This document shows, in pieces, positions 11,044 through 23,200 of a stretch of DNA of 64,000 nucleotides (position 1 is its first letter; every line of letters begins with the position of its first letter). The position numbers and the translations under genes were made by a program. Source of the DNA: Tyto alba (Eukaryota; Chordata; Aves; Strigiformes; Tytonidae); the NCBI RefSeq assembly GCF_018691265.1, contig NW_024881283.1:3569731-3633730 (forward strand), written 5' to 3'. The notes below the pieces were generated by a model. The model was not told the origin of the DNA, searched no databases, and was given only the letters and a program-made list of their open reading frames with translations.

Positions 11044-12560
11044 CTGGGATGGGACTCCCACAACTTGGATTAGCAGATAGGAAAACCTTTAAACAATAAA
11101 CCAACGCAACATGTTGGAGGGGCTTTGAAAAGAAACATAACCAAGAGGGTAGACAATGTGAACAGTTACCAGGAGACATATTTTTGCGCCCCCTCTCTGC
11201 TTGTTTGTTGGAAACTGGATCCGCATAAAGAAGAGCAATAAAAACCCTCTGGCTCCTTTGAGCACAGAATTGGGCTTTTTTTCTGGGTCCAGCCCCACGG
11301 ATTTTCCAGGGACACTCTGTCTTTTGGGTCTGGAGGGGGCTAAGACCAGGAGGCTGTGATTAAATGCTCAGATCCCCGCCACAGCTGACCACAGCCAACC
11401 ACAGGTTCATCACTCTTTCTCCAAGGCTCTGCTCCTCCTCTGGATGAATTTAGACGCACACCAAACTAATGCTGCAGAACACCAGTACTAAACTCTGTTA
11501 TCAGTCAAACTGAGATGTAGTTTATAATAGTACAATGACCTCAGAGAGGATCTGCTGAGGAAAAAATAAGTGGGCTGTGCCCTTTTTTTACTTCCTTAAA
11601 AAGCCTGTCTAGTGTGGCTTCCTTGTTTTTCACATTTGATTTGCCAGGAAGGTCATGTCTGACATTTCTTGGTTTTCCTGTAGGGCTCGTTAGAGGTCCC
11701 ATGTGCAGAAAATGAGCTTCATCTGACCCTCACTGATGAGCTCTGAAACTTAAAGGACTAATCTTTTCTCCCTGCTGTTTATTTAGTCATTGAGTGAAGC
11801 AAACAAGAATGTTTGACAGGTTTAACCATTTTGCCACAACTTAAGCAATGGGACTGTGTTTTCCTGGTGCATCTGATGCTACAAAACCACCTGCTCTTTT
11901 ACATCCCAAAATGCAGCAAGTAAGACATATAAGATCTGACTTTCTGTTGTTGAAAGAAAACAAACAAGCTTCTAGTTTTCCTCTCAGGAAAACAAATGGT
12001 CTTTTGTTATTTCAGTGTGGCCCTCTGGCCAGCTCAAAATTGGAAATCCAGAATTAGCATTTTAAAAAAATCCCAGGCATGGATTTTGCAATCTTGTAGT
12101 TGCCTTGCAATCTCTACCAAGAAGAAAAAAGTAATGAATGGAAAGTCTTTTAGCATCACTTATCTCAAATCCTGCCCTTCTTCCCCAGCCAGTCTTTGCT
12201 TGGCTGTTTGGCACTGCCACAGGAAGATATTTTGGAAAAGATGGGGGAGCTATCTGTACCCACACCACGAGGCAGCTCTGTTTTGCTTCCTCCCCTTGTC
12301 CAGAGAAATGGGGTCAGGCTGCCATGGCTTCTTTCTCCATCTCTGCAGGCTCCTGCAGGTGCTGCTCCAGGCTGGGTGAAAAGGACAAAACATCTCTGCA
12401 GGTCTGTGCTGTGCCTGTTGCGGGTGGATGAGGTCAAGGTGTGGAACAGGGCAAGGAGAAAGGATGCTTCATGATTAAGATGTAGAAGGAAGGGGCAGGA
12501 GAGGTGGCTTTATGGGCAGTCATAAGGTCTCCATTCCTGGCAGGAACAGGGAGCAAAGCA

Positions 12561-12665
12561 TGGAAAACCCTTCCCCTGGGCCAGGTGTCCCTGCCCTCCC
12601 CTCGATGCTGGTATAAATAACGCAGCAGTGACTCACCCAGAGAGCAGGGCTGTGAGCTGCAGCCC
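12561..12665 (+). promoter_or_regulatory. Candidate TATA-type promoter
   Basis: TATAAATA at 12612-12619 is preceded by a C-rich tract (CCCTGCCCTCCCCTC) and followed about 30 nt later by GAGAGCAGGG, where a start site would fall. The downstream segment is GC-rich. A small open frame from ATG 12782 (57 codons, ending at TAG near 12952) follows but resembles nothing I know. Spacing and composition look promoter-like, but there is no supporting gene. Confidence 0.2.
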
Positions 12666-15600
12666 GTCTGGCTCATCTCGCCCCATCCTGCGTCTCCTGA
12701 CCCTGTGTTCCCACGAGTGATGCATATTTTCCCTGCCAGTCCCACACAGTGGCTGTGAGCACCCCAGGGGGGATTTCTGAATGGATGTTGCCAAAGGGCT
12801 GTGGCCAGGGAGCAAGTCAAAGCAACCCAGCAGTGAGAGAAAAGCTCAGCTGCTAAAACACCATGGGCTGATCAGAGGGCTTGGGCACAGCAAGCCCCGG
12901 GATCTTCCTCATGGTGTAAGGGTGGGGCTGGGACTGATGGCCTCTGAATAGCCACAGGCATAGAGCATCTATAAGTCTTTAAAGTGTGTGAGGAGCAATG
13001 TGGTTTCTCCTGGGGTCTGCAGCAATGTAGAAATGCTGCAGATCCCTGAGGGCATCTGCACCCAAACACGAGGCATCTCATACTCCAAACAGAGAAACAG
13101 GGAAGGAGTTTGCTTTCCCCTGGCAGGTGAAGATCTTTGTGGTGTGACCTGGAACCAGACTGGGGTCCTGGGGGAAGAAAGTTCCTGCATCCGCCCTTCT
13201 CTGCCCCCTAGACTGTTGGTTCAGGATTGTGCACAATGTATGGGGCTAGGGCAGCTACAAGCAGCATCCTGCTGAGTCCTGAGCCTCCTGCTCTGACCAC
13301 CCAGGTCCATTTCAGTGCGAGGTGTAGGACTTGATTGCAGAAGGATCCTGGAGGGAACGGTAGCTTTCAGCACAACGTTGTTCCCTGCTTGTTGGCTCAA
13401 CGAAGAACTCTGCAAGTGCCCAGAGTACAGTGCTGATTCCTCTGCTCTGTGCCCTTGTGCTCAGGGCACATCCCTGGAGCCTGCTGGCTGGATCCTCCCT
13501 GCACCCACAGCCCAAAGGAAAGTACAAGGTGATGCCATTTGTTTGCTGCATAGATGCTACCGTGCCCTCCCCTCAGGCTGCCTGGTAAATCCCAGAGGGG
13601 AGTTACCAAAGCAGGGCAGTTCCTAGCAGATTTGGGACCATGTCTGTGCTCAATTAATTAAGCTGTGTCCTAGCTGTTCCTCTGATACCTGAGTCCTGCC
13701 ACTACTCAATTCCCACATCCTGTGCTCTTTGAGTCACATAAATAGTTGATCAGGAATGTGCCCAAATGGTGTATATCTGTGCTTGTGCAAAGGTTATTTA
13801 ATCTCTGGCAGGTCACAATTCTCTTCCTGTGGTGGTTTCGCACTGTCACAGTCCTTCCATGAGAAGCTGCCCAAGTATTTTCCATAGGTATCATAGTGCC
13901 ATTTCCAAAATGTCTTTGGGACAGATTTGTAAAGCATAAAGTACAGGTGCCAGTGAGGTGTCCCCGTCCCTTTAATGTCCCCACTAGCACAACGCTAGAG
14001 CTGGGTCACAGCCACCTCCCAAGGAATAGATGCCCTGAAAGGTGTCCTCAATCCTTCAGATCCCCTGAATTAAGCCCTGCAAAATGAGACCAGCAACAAG
14101 GCCAATGAAGGGACACAGTGTTGTGCAAATATTACAGGTTTATCTACTTATCTGGATTATGCAACAGGCCTAGGAGAAGTGCTTCCATCCTGTGAACTTC
14201 TTTAATGTGTCTTCTGAGCTTGTAGGAGGTATTGCAACACTGTGGCTCCCTCCACTCCAAGGCATGAGGCATGTACGGGGAAATTCTTGACTTACCTGCT
14301 GGCTCCCAGACAGATGCCGTCAGCACCTCTTGCTTAACCCTCACGCAGCACTTGCTCATAGGTCAGTGTGTGACTTTCCTGCTTCACAAGAAGCAAGGGA
14401 GGAAGCAGAGCCACTGCTTTCAAGAGAGGGTAGGGGCACACGCTTGCCCTGCTCAACCCTGCTCAACCCTGCTCATGGAGTCAGGACAGGACCATATTTT
14501 GCTCTCTGAGCTCCCAAAATGCATTTCTACCTTAATTTTGCTGGTAGGAAGCTGAGCAGGATGGCTGCCTGGGACTACCTGGATCAGGAACCATAAGCTT
14601 CAAAGCATTAGGCTCAGCAAAGCCATTTATGTCACAGCACAAGCGGCAGAGGTGGTGACCTACGTCCAGCTCTGGCTGCATCAGCGGAGGCAGCTGGTGA
14701 TGGGGGAATCCTTGAAAGGCAGGGGAAAGGCCACACCATAAGAAACCACCATCCCTCCTCTTTCTCCAGCCACCACTGAGGGAAGGGGATGATTGCGGGG
14801 AGGACACAGTGACATGGCCTGGTATAGCACTTTGCAGGGGACTGGTGCAACAATTGGACACAGATTTCCTTTCCTGCTTGCCCTGTCCCTTTCCCCAAGG
14901 GGGGCAGAGACACTTTCAGAGTGCTTAGTACAGAAGGACTTGCCTCCCTCTTACTCTTCACATAGTGGTGCATTTACACAGATGCTGAAAGCACTGCTCT
15001 GATGTTCCATTGTTCTGTCTGTGCAGGCAGGCACCAGATGGTCCTGAGATGTCCCCTCCCAGAATCTGGCTGTGATAGAAACCCCACTGCCCATCCCCTG
15101 CGAACCATGTAATCCATCCATCCATTCTGCACCCACTGCTGCTGCAGTGCTTCATTCCATTGGTGGTGATACGAAGCCAGACAGTTGCCTCCTGCTGCAG
15201 GGAGCAAGAAATTAATGGCATATGCATGCACTTTGCTTCCTATTACAAACAAAAGTAGATGCAGGGCCCAGCCAGAGGCCAGTGGTGTGCTCTGAGCCCA
15301 AGGGTGCACTACACACTCAGTGTCCAGATCACAGACAGCCTCATTTAGCCTCCAGCACAGGGATCTCCTGTAGCACCACCCTTGCAAGCAGAGTGTTCAT
15401 TGCTAGGGACGAGTCCCCCAGTTTGCCTGAGCTGGAGAGTCTGGCGTCCTCATGTTTTCTATAAGGTATCTGAGATGTGGTGAACCACCACTGACCCATG
15501 TTCATCTCCACTGCATCTTACTGATGATTTGAGGTGGCTCTCTAAAAGATCATCGGTAGTTTATCAAAAATCTACAGCCTTCATCAGGAATTACCAGGTC

Positions 15601-18229
15601 AAATGCTTCACCTTGGGATGGGATGACCAGGACAGGTCTCTATCTTTTGAACTAGGTGATGAACCAGTCCTCTTTGACTAGGCTGTGACACTGGTGGAGA
15701 GCATTTGAAGATGTTCAGCACTTGCTGTGCAGGTTTGGGAGCCCTCAGACTTGGGGTAGAGCCTGTGCCCATTGCTTTGCAGGGAGCAGGATTCTCTGCC
15801 TGGCTTTCTCAAGAGCACACTCACCAGCAAAGCACGCCCAACACTGCCGGGGCAGTGAGCAGCCAGCACTGCTACCAGTTTCCTTGTTATTTCTAATGAA
15901 TCCCTGGGCTCAGTGCTTGCTGCACACTTGCAAGGCTCAGCTGCTAGTGCAGAAGTCCTGATTATTCTTGTCCTCCTGGTTTTCTCCCATCCCCTGTTCC
16001 AGTTTCTCCTCCCTGGAGTAGACTTGCCTCTCCTGACCCCTCCTGCCAGAGCTCTTCATGTTCCTCCCAGCCTTCTTGTCCCCAGAGGTGTCTGTGACAT
16101 GTGAACTCCCACAGGAGCAGGGTCCATGTGTCCCATGCACACACTGTTTTGTTTCCCAGCAGATGCACAGGGGCAGGAACAGGGACGTCCAGCTGTTTCC
16201 CTGTTTGTCTGGCTCTAATTGACATATTTCTGGTGGCTCAAATTGAAGTCCTATCTGTGTCAAACTGCACAAATCCCCCTGAAATAAGCCCTTGGAATTA
16301 GAAGCTCTGATTGTCCCTGAGCATAAGCTAAATAGGATTTTGTTCAAGTTTGTCTTAATACAAAGACCAACTGCACATCCCGTCAGGCTGGATGGTCTTG
16401 GATTTGCAAGCAGATAAAAAAAAAATGCGAGAAAGAACAAAAGTAAAATATTCCTGAGGGTGGAGAGGAGTGTGAATCCCTCATGTGAAATGGCTTTTAA
16501 TTAAATCACTGCAACAAGCACAGTCTTCACAAACCATTTGTAAACTTGTGTTGTTTCCTCTTATCAAATATTTTAACCAAACACAAAAATATAGATTTGA
16601 GTGATCAGGAATTTTTTACAAGAGTGTCACAATTCTGTAGTTAGAAGAAAAAGAAATGAAAGATGATAATGTTTTGGAGATGCTGCAAGATTTTGGTTAT
16701 AGCATTTTGATTTATTTTGATCAATTTAATGGGTTATTTTCTTTTGAATTTGATACCCATGAATTTTGTTATTGTTTGAGGGGAGCTGCCTGTTCACAGT
16801 AGAAAGTGAATCCAGGAAATTCTTACAGAGAAAGCTCCAACTCTTTCTTTTCCAGAGAATCTGAATGCCAAGTTTTTGGTTGTTTTTTTTTGGTTTTGGG
16901 TGGTTTTCTGTGTTTTCAGTGATTATCTCTATAACCTTCTTTACTTGGGGCTGTCAGAATGGGCACAGCCAACCCAGCTGGTGCTATCTTGATTTTGGAA
17001 ATTCATTTAAATCAGTGACACAAACTCTATATGAATTCTGGTGCAAAACCCCCAGGATTTGGTGAGGCTGGTCCTGCTGCCACCATGATCTCTTGCAGGG
17101 CTGTGAGAAGGGCTCTTGGGTCCCAGTGTGGTGCCTTTCCCATCGTGCTACAGCAACGGGAGGGTTGCAGGAGGTGACGGACACCCACAGGACTGCATGC
17201 TCCCGGGCTGTGCGGTGCGGAACTGCTCTGCGTTTGGGTCCCCTGACAAATCCAGCGGAAGAGACACGATGTTGTTGGTTTTATTTAAGCAAACCAAGAT
17301 GTGAGACTTGACCATATTGTATCAGCTCTGTCAGAGGAGCAAGCCGAAAAATGTCAAGCCTAAGTGGGTACAGAGCACATGCAAAGGAGAAGGATCAATA
17401 TTCAGATGGACAATACATCTGGGAAGATGAAGGGAATTTTCTAAAATGCCATCCTGACAACATGGAGAACTGGGATTTCTCCTCTTTTTCCTCCAACAGA
17501 AAGCACACTGTGAGTGGTGGCTTTTCTCCAGCTGTTTCTCATCAGGATCAGCAGCCTCACAGTCTCATGTCACTGCAGTGGCAGTGTGTGCCATGATGTC
17601 TCTGGTGAATAGCATCATGCAGGGTTTTCAATGTGTCGGAGGTGTGCAAACTGGTCTGCATTGGACACCATGCCTCCAAATGTGAGGAAAACTCATAGTC
17701 TGCTGCACCAGCCTGGAGGCAAGTCCCTGCCAATGACTTCTCCATCCTGCCTTCTGTGCTGGTCTGCCCAGCACAGCCCCTCCATTCTGCCCAGCGGTCC
17801 CATGATGGGACAGGTCCCATCACTTCTCCCTGCCATGTCTTCACTGCCTCTATTTCTATCCAAAACTGTTGCCCCCAGGTTGTTCATAGAAAGGAAAATC
17901 CCTTGTTTGTATTGATTTCTTACCCCTGTGAGTGAAAGTGACCCAGTCCCCATTTCCCTGTGCTCTGCATCTCTCATTTCGCCTCCAGCCTGGTCTGAGA
18001 CTGTCCTAAATACCAAGCCCAGCTTGGCCATGGTTGCATGCAAGACCACCCAGCCCCACTCAAAACAGCCTGGTGCCAGGAGTGCAGAGGAGCCCATGGT
18101 CCCCCCCTTTTGTGACCGAGCACATGGGGCTGCTTGCTGCCCCCCTGGCATGTCCACATGCCCTAAGGACACCAGGCCAGGGGCAGCAGCTGAGCTGCCA
18201 TTGAGGTGCTCACTGCATATCTCCCCTGC
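12666..18229. other. Non-coding stretch, includes an AT-rich island
   Basis: No gene recognised. A 10-bp unit CCCTGCTCAA is repeated about 2.9 times at 14447-14475. The part at 16420-16780 is strongly AT-rich, with several TTTGATTT-like and ATCAATTTAAT motifs, and stands apart from the 50-60% GC flanks. The 159-codon minus-strand frame at 17693-18172 lies in GC-rich sequence and has no domain. Confidence 0.55.
14447..14475. repeat. Short tandem repeat, 10-bp unit, 2.9 copies
   Basis: CCCTGCTCAA occurs at 14447-14456 and 14457-14466, then as a nine-base partial copy at 14467-14475. The units are identical, implying a recent slippage or duplication event. Confidence 0.9.
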
Positions 18230-18365
18230 CCTCCCACCCCTTGGCGAGTGCTCCCCGCGCCGCTGGCAGTTGCAGGTGGACAGGAGGGAGGTTATATATA
18301 GACAGACAGGATAAAGAAACTGAGCACAGATTACCTGAAGAGGCCTGGGACCAGGTAATCTGCCT
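18229..18365 (+). promoter_or_regulatory. Candidate promoter with TATA box and palindromic element
   Basis: A CACCCC box (about 18235) and a CpG-containing CCCCGCGCCGC block (about 18253-18263) are followed by TATATATA at 18293-18300 and then, where the start site would fall, by a perfect 11-bp inverted repeat (18327-18337 and 18352-18362). The inverted repeat contains AGATTA and TAATCT, the core recognised by K50 (Otx/Crx/Pitx-type) homeodomains, and CAGGTA, a ZEB/E-box-like core. CAGGTAATC at 18352-18360 could also serve as a splice donor for a very short first exon. The order of elements looks promoter-like, but no coding exon is seen. Confidence 0.25.
18327..18362. repeat. Perfect 11-bp inverted repeat, 14-bp loop
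   Basis: The left arm 18327-18337 and right arm 18352-18362 are exact reverse complements (CAGATTACCTG / CAGGTAATCTG). The 14-bp spacer contains AGGCCT. In DNA it could bind a dimeric factor, and in RNA it would form a stem-loop. Confidence 0.9.
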
Positions 18366-18980
18366 ATGCCCTGCAGCTCGCACGGCTCTGGCCAAGCGGG
18401 GATAATGCTCCAATGCTTCTTATAGCCAAGACATGCAAAGACTTGGAGATGCCTTGACCACTCAGTATATCCCCATGGTGGGTCTGGGTCTTCCTTTTAT
18501 TTTCATGTGCCATTCAGTCCCTGTGAGTGGACAGTGCTGTGTGACACTTGGATAGAAAGTCCTTCTGGTAGTGGGGGTCATGGGGGATGCCCTGTCTGCA
18601 CCCAGATAAACTGAGGCCATGTGAGGCTCTAGCTGAGCATCCCTGCTCCTGTCTGGAGAGGCTGGCCAAATGAAGGGTGTCAGATGGCCAAAAGTCTTGG
18701 GAGAAGGCAACAGTTGGCTTGTACCTCTGCTCTGAGCTTCTGCTCTGTGGTATGAACAGTACCTTTGCTGTCAACAGTATGTCTTAAGGACTGTGCAATA
18801 TGAAAGTGTATGAGAGGCACAGGTTGGGCAGGAGGACAGGGCACGCAGGGGCTTTCCTCTCACATAATTTCTGGGATCAGAGTCAGTGTGTGATCAAAAC
18901 ACCTGCATCCAGGGGTCATGGTGGGTGTCTCCCATCAGCTGGTGTCCAGGCTTTAGAAATTGCTGTAGGAAAGCTGTTTA

Positions 18981-19041
18981 ATTCAGAGCCGGCAGAGACA
19001 CCAGAGCAAGTCAGTTCACCCCAAAGCTGGTACCTCCAGCC
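18981..19041 (+). repeat. Diverged direct repeat, copy 1 (61 bp)
   Basis: Aligns without gaps to 20210-20270 with about 11 mismatches in 61 positions. The shared core is GCAGAGACAC, then CAGTTCACCC, then a shared ACCTCCAGCC. Probably two remnants of one old dispersed repeat or a local duplication. Family not recognised. Confidence 0.6.
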
Positions 19042-20209
19042 TCCCCCTAAACCTCACTGACTGGTGAAGACACCTCATGAGTGTCTTAATATCAGACAGA
19101 ACCTCAGTCTTAGCAGGTCCAGCAGATGAGTTGGATTTTGCTATGGTTTGTAAAGGGACCCTCAGCTGACACAGTCCTCCCATGGTGAGATGAATCTCAC
19201 AAAAGGGCTCTCCAGGGGATGTCTGCATAAAATCAGAGGCCAAATCAGTTTAATTTGGAATGCAGCAAACACAGCTGGCAATCAGGTGTAGTCTGATTAG
19301 CATGGCATGCACTGCACACTCCTGCACATGACACTTGGTCCTGGAAGCAGGATTGAGTGAGTCCCAGAGCTTCTGGGCCCCAGAAGGGAGTCAGCTTGCT
19401 GGATACCAGTGCAGCCATGTGTGCTTTATTCTTCCCCGCAGCACCTCCCCTGATGCTTTGAGAGAGATTTTGCTGGACCTGTCTGGTGGATTAATAACCC
19501 CTTTCTCTGTAATCAACAGATTGCATAATTACCCCATTTCTTAATCAATTACAGTTGTTTGCAAATTCTTTCAGCAAAACTCCACGAGTGCCTGTGACAT
19601 CCACAGGCACACCCCTGCCCTGTCCAACCCAGTCCAGCCCCAGGTCCTTCCTCCAACTTTTCTCAGTCTGAGCTGCTGGGCTGCCCGCTGTCAGTGGGTC
19701 CTATGTGGTAAGGCAGAGCTGAAGACAGGTTGCATGCCTTTTGAAGAGTTTGATATTTGTGAGAAGTTACTTCCAGACCTGATTTGCTTTGGCCCTGGTT
19801 CTTGGATTTCCTTTCACTCTCATACAGACAAGTTCTAGCACTGGACGGCAACAACAGCAAACCATGGGGAGCTGTGGCCCCTGTTGGCTTCTCTCTGCTG
19901 TTGGTGCTGGGCTGCCTTGAGCCCAGGAGTCCTCCAAAGCTGGTGCATGGCTTAAGTCCTCAAAAGCCCTGGGAATATCCCCATTTCCTCAATTATGAAC
20001 CTGCTAGGTAGTGATGTGTTAGCAGTCAGGGTAGCAGTGCACCCCTCAAACTGACAGAAGGAAGTGGGGAACTTGTTTCAAAAAAGTCTTTTAGCTGGTG
20101 TAGCTACACTTCATATTGTTGCGTGGGTGCAGATAAGAACTGTGAAGAAAACTGTTGAGAGCGATGCAGGGTCCTTGAGAGTTACTACATAGTGTGACCA
20201 TCCTAATTA

Positions 20210-20270
20210 ACTCAGCGCCAGCAGAGACACAAGAACAGAGCAGTTCACCCTGAAGCTGGCACCTCCAGCC
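20210..20270 (+). repeat. Diverged direct repeat, copy 2 (61 bp)
   Basis: Partner of 18981-19041, 1.2 kb downstream and in the same orientation. The mismatches are spread along the length, as expected for old neutral copies. Confidence 0.6.
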
Positions 20271-23200
20271 AGCAAGCAACAAAAGGGTGTTTTAAACTCT
20301 AATAAGTGAACTCAACAGAAAAGTTGGAGGTCTGCAAGGATGAGAACATGTGAAGTGGGGAAGAAAAAGTCCCTTACACACTTGCATCAAATGCCAACAT
20401 GAGTCAAACAAAAAAAGAAAATGGATGAAACAGAAGTGATGGGAAAAGGGAGGAGATATTAATGGATCCTGCTCCTGCAGGCAGTGTCCAGGAGGTGTGT
20501 GGCTGCTAGAGCTACAGGCTAGGATATTCTCCAGAAAGTAGTCTGGGCATTAACCTGCTTTGTGTCATTATATTTGCATTTTTCCATGTTTTTAACTTTG
20601 TTTTCAACTCTGTAATCAAAGGCTTACCTTTGTACAACACTATGATCAGCTTCCATGCTCTCAGATTCAGTATGCAGTGGGAGATGAGAAAGCAGATGAA
20701 GCTGAAAATACCAAGTTTCATCTTTCTTCAAAAGCTGTGTACCAATGCAGAGGGAAATATGCATGCATCCCCTGGGGTGTGCAGTTTAGGATGGATCTGG
20801 GAATCTGATTCTGGACGTTGTGTCTTGCCAAGCTATAAAGACCAGATATTCCAAGTGCTAGGGGGAAAATTTGCTCCCGGCTGGGCCTTGTGGCAAGAGC
20901 AAGCAGTGCTCTCCTTATCTCAGCGAGCTGGCAGCATGGTCATCTCTGCAAGCAAGAGGGCCTGGATCCTTCCTTCTACCATCACTCAAGGTTTGTATCA
21001 GACTTGCTCAGGATTGCTAAATAACATTTCTCTTGCTGCCAGCTGAAGGTGCATGGGGAAGCACGAGGACTGTGCACCCTCCTCCAGGTCTCCAAGCTGG
21101 CTCTGAGCATGCACTGGGTGCTCCATTAATTAGACTGCTGGAGCGAGATTCTTGTCTTCCCAGACTGGTGGTTTCTTTTATGATCACTGTTTACCTGACA
21201 AATTACTATCAGATGATAAAATCAAAATAGGATATTGAAACACGAAGAACTCTGGGATGCCATGAGCTGGGAACTTTTGACCTGAGGTTTAAAACACATC
21301 GCAACAATCAAATTGCAACTTCATTCTGAGAAATCATAGTCTGTGACTTTACAAGTTTGCTCTGCCATGACAGATATTCAGAAACAGTTGCTAAACGGCA
21401 GTGACAAAAATAAGATTTTGACAATTTTTGACTCTTGCTTGCCATGCTGACTCAACACAGCTACTACTGTGGGTGCCAGATTATATTCCTGCACATACAA
21501 TAGCAGTGCAGCTATGACCTAAATTCTGATTTCAGAGCTTCTGTCAGTGACTGAGGATGACTCAGAACCCACTTCTTGTGATCTGTTGTTTGTAATTTGC
21601 CTTTTACTCCTTAGCTTTAACAGTGCACTCACCTAATTTGGGCTTGGAAAATGCACTTTGGCAAAGACTTTTCAGAGGGACAGTGAAATGTGGTTGCCTT
21701 CATTTTTAGGTGCCCAGATGTTTCTTTTTAAGGTGGCTGTGAAAAGTCAAGGCACTAAGATATCCAGTCATTCTCGAAGCTCCTGGTCCACAAGACTAAT
21801 CGCATCTCAGATAAAAAGAATGCAGGATAGGTAAATCCATCTGTGGCTAAGTCATAAACAGCCCTTGCCAAGAGACTGCTTGCCCAGACTCTGTGGGGAA
21901 AAACCTATTGAGTCATCAACCTTCCTAGACATTGGGAATAGATTAGTAAGGCTTTGAAAAAACAGAAGAAAGGCCAAATTGATCATATTTTGGAGGTGGG
22001 ATGTGAAGCATGCAGGACAACACCCTTCTTGAACATTTGAAGTAAAGGTCTGGGGTTTTCTGTGTATCTGGAGGCTAGGGAAGATCTGGGCATGGAGCAG
22101 GTGGGCATTATCAGGCAGCCAGGTCCTGCAGACAGTGGGGAAGGGATCACTTGTAAGGATTCCCCAAAAATATTTTACAAACTGTTTTTGGCCTTTCTTC
22201 TGGAAGTGGAGGAGCCACAGTGGCATTGGCTGCACGCACAGCCTAGGACAGCTGAGTAGGCAGATGATGTCTCTGTGCATCTACAGCTCCTCTGCAGGGT
22301 GTCCCGCCTGCCCCTCTGGGTGTGAGCCACAGCAGATAGCCCTGGGGCACAACCAGGCTTTGTGGCTCTGCAGACTGGCAAACTCAGACACCGGCAGAGC
22401 TGGGCAGGGGTCCTGTCCATCCCCGCTCTCTCCAGAAGCAGTCAGCCCAAACCGAATCATGTTTGCCCTCTCACTCAGTAGCTGCACTAGCTTTTTCAGA
22501 TCAAGGGCAAGACATTAGGTACAGAGGTGATGAGGCAAGAGCTGAGTCCAGTTTACAGACACAGCCACCACCCACAAAGCCTTCAGGGACCTCTAGCCAA
22601 CAGGAGTTCATGAACATCTCAGGGGCCACATTTATACCCTCAGAGGCTTGCAAAGGTTGCGAGACAGTGGAAAGCTGCATTTTGCTATGAAAAACTTGTC
22701 ATCAGCCATAACAGACTGTGTGGCAGAGCAGTGATGTTAGAGCCTATATTTCTTTTTATTGCCTGTTCCAGTCAGCAGACTACATCTCCTGGGTATGTCT
22801 CTGCTCCTGATCTGTAGCTAGAGATGATACTGAGTCACCCTGGGCTGGCAGAGCAGCCCTGGGAGGAGGCTTAGCAGGGGATCACAGTGCTTTACTGCAT
22901 TGTTGTGGCAATACAAGTTCCAGTGTGCGAGAGGAGTGGTGAAAGTGGCTCCTGGGGACATGCTGTATGTGCATGCTGCTGTTGGGAGATGGAGAAAATT
23001 CTGCTTTTTTTTTTTCCATTGTGCATGGGTACATAACCTGGCTCTCAGCCTCCTCTGACAATACAATAACGCTTTGTTTCCCTTAACCAACATCACTTTT
23101 TAAATGATGCAAATAATTTTAGTGCATCCAAACAGGAAGTGGCTGAGTGTCTGGGTGTCTGAATCAACATCCTGGAGGCTGGGCCTTTGCCACCAGTGCA

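Larger units (their letters stand above)
9661..12560. other. Non-coding stretch with a short TTTG repeat
   Basis: No gene recognised. It contains copy 2 of the 30-bp pair (10153-10182) and a (TTTG) microsatellite at 11020-11043. The frames starting at 10051 (+, 126 codons) and 11996 (+, 127 codons) have no recognisable domain and overlap frames on the other strand. Confidence 0.55.

Noticed and set aside
13827..14130. Possible LTR starting TGTGGTGGTTTCGCAC
   Set aside because: No matching CA end with polyadenylation signal and no flanking duplication could be found.
15610..15690. Plus-strand sequence resembling a CR1 tail (AACTAGGTGATGAACC)
   Set aside because: Too short and lacking the ordered series of CR1 blocks seen in the accepted copies.
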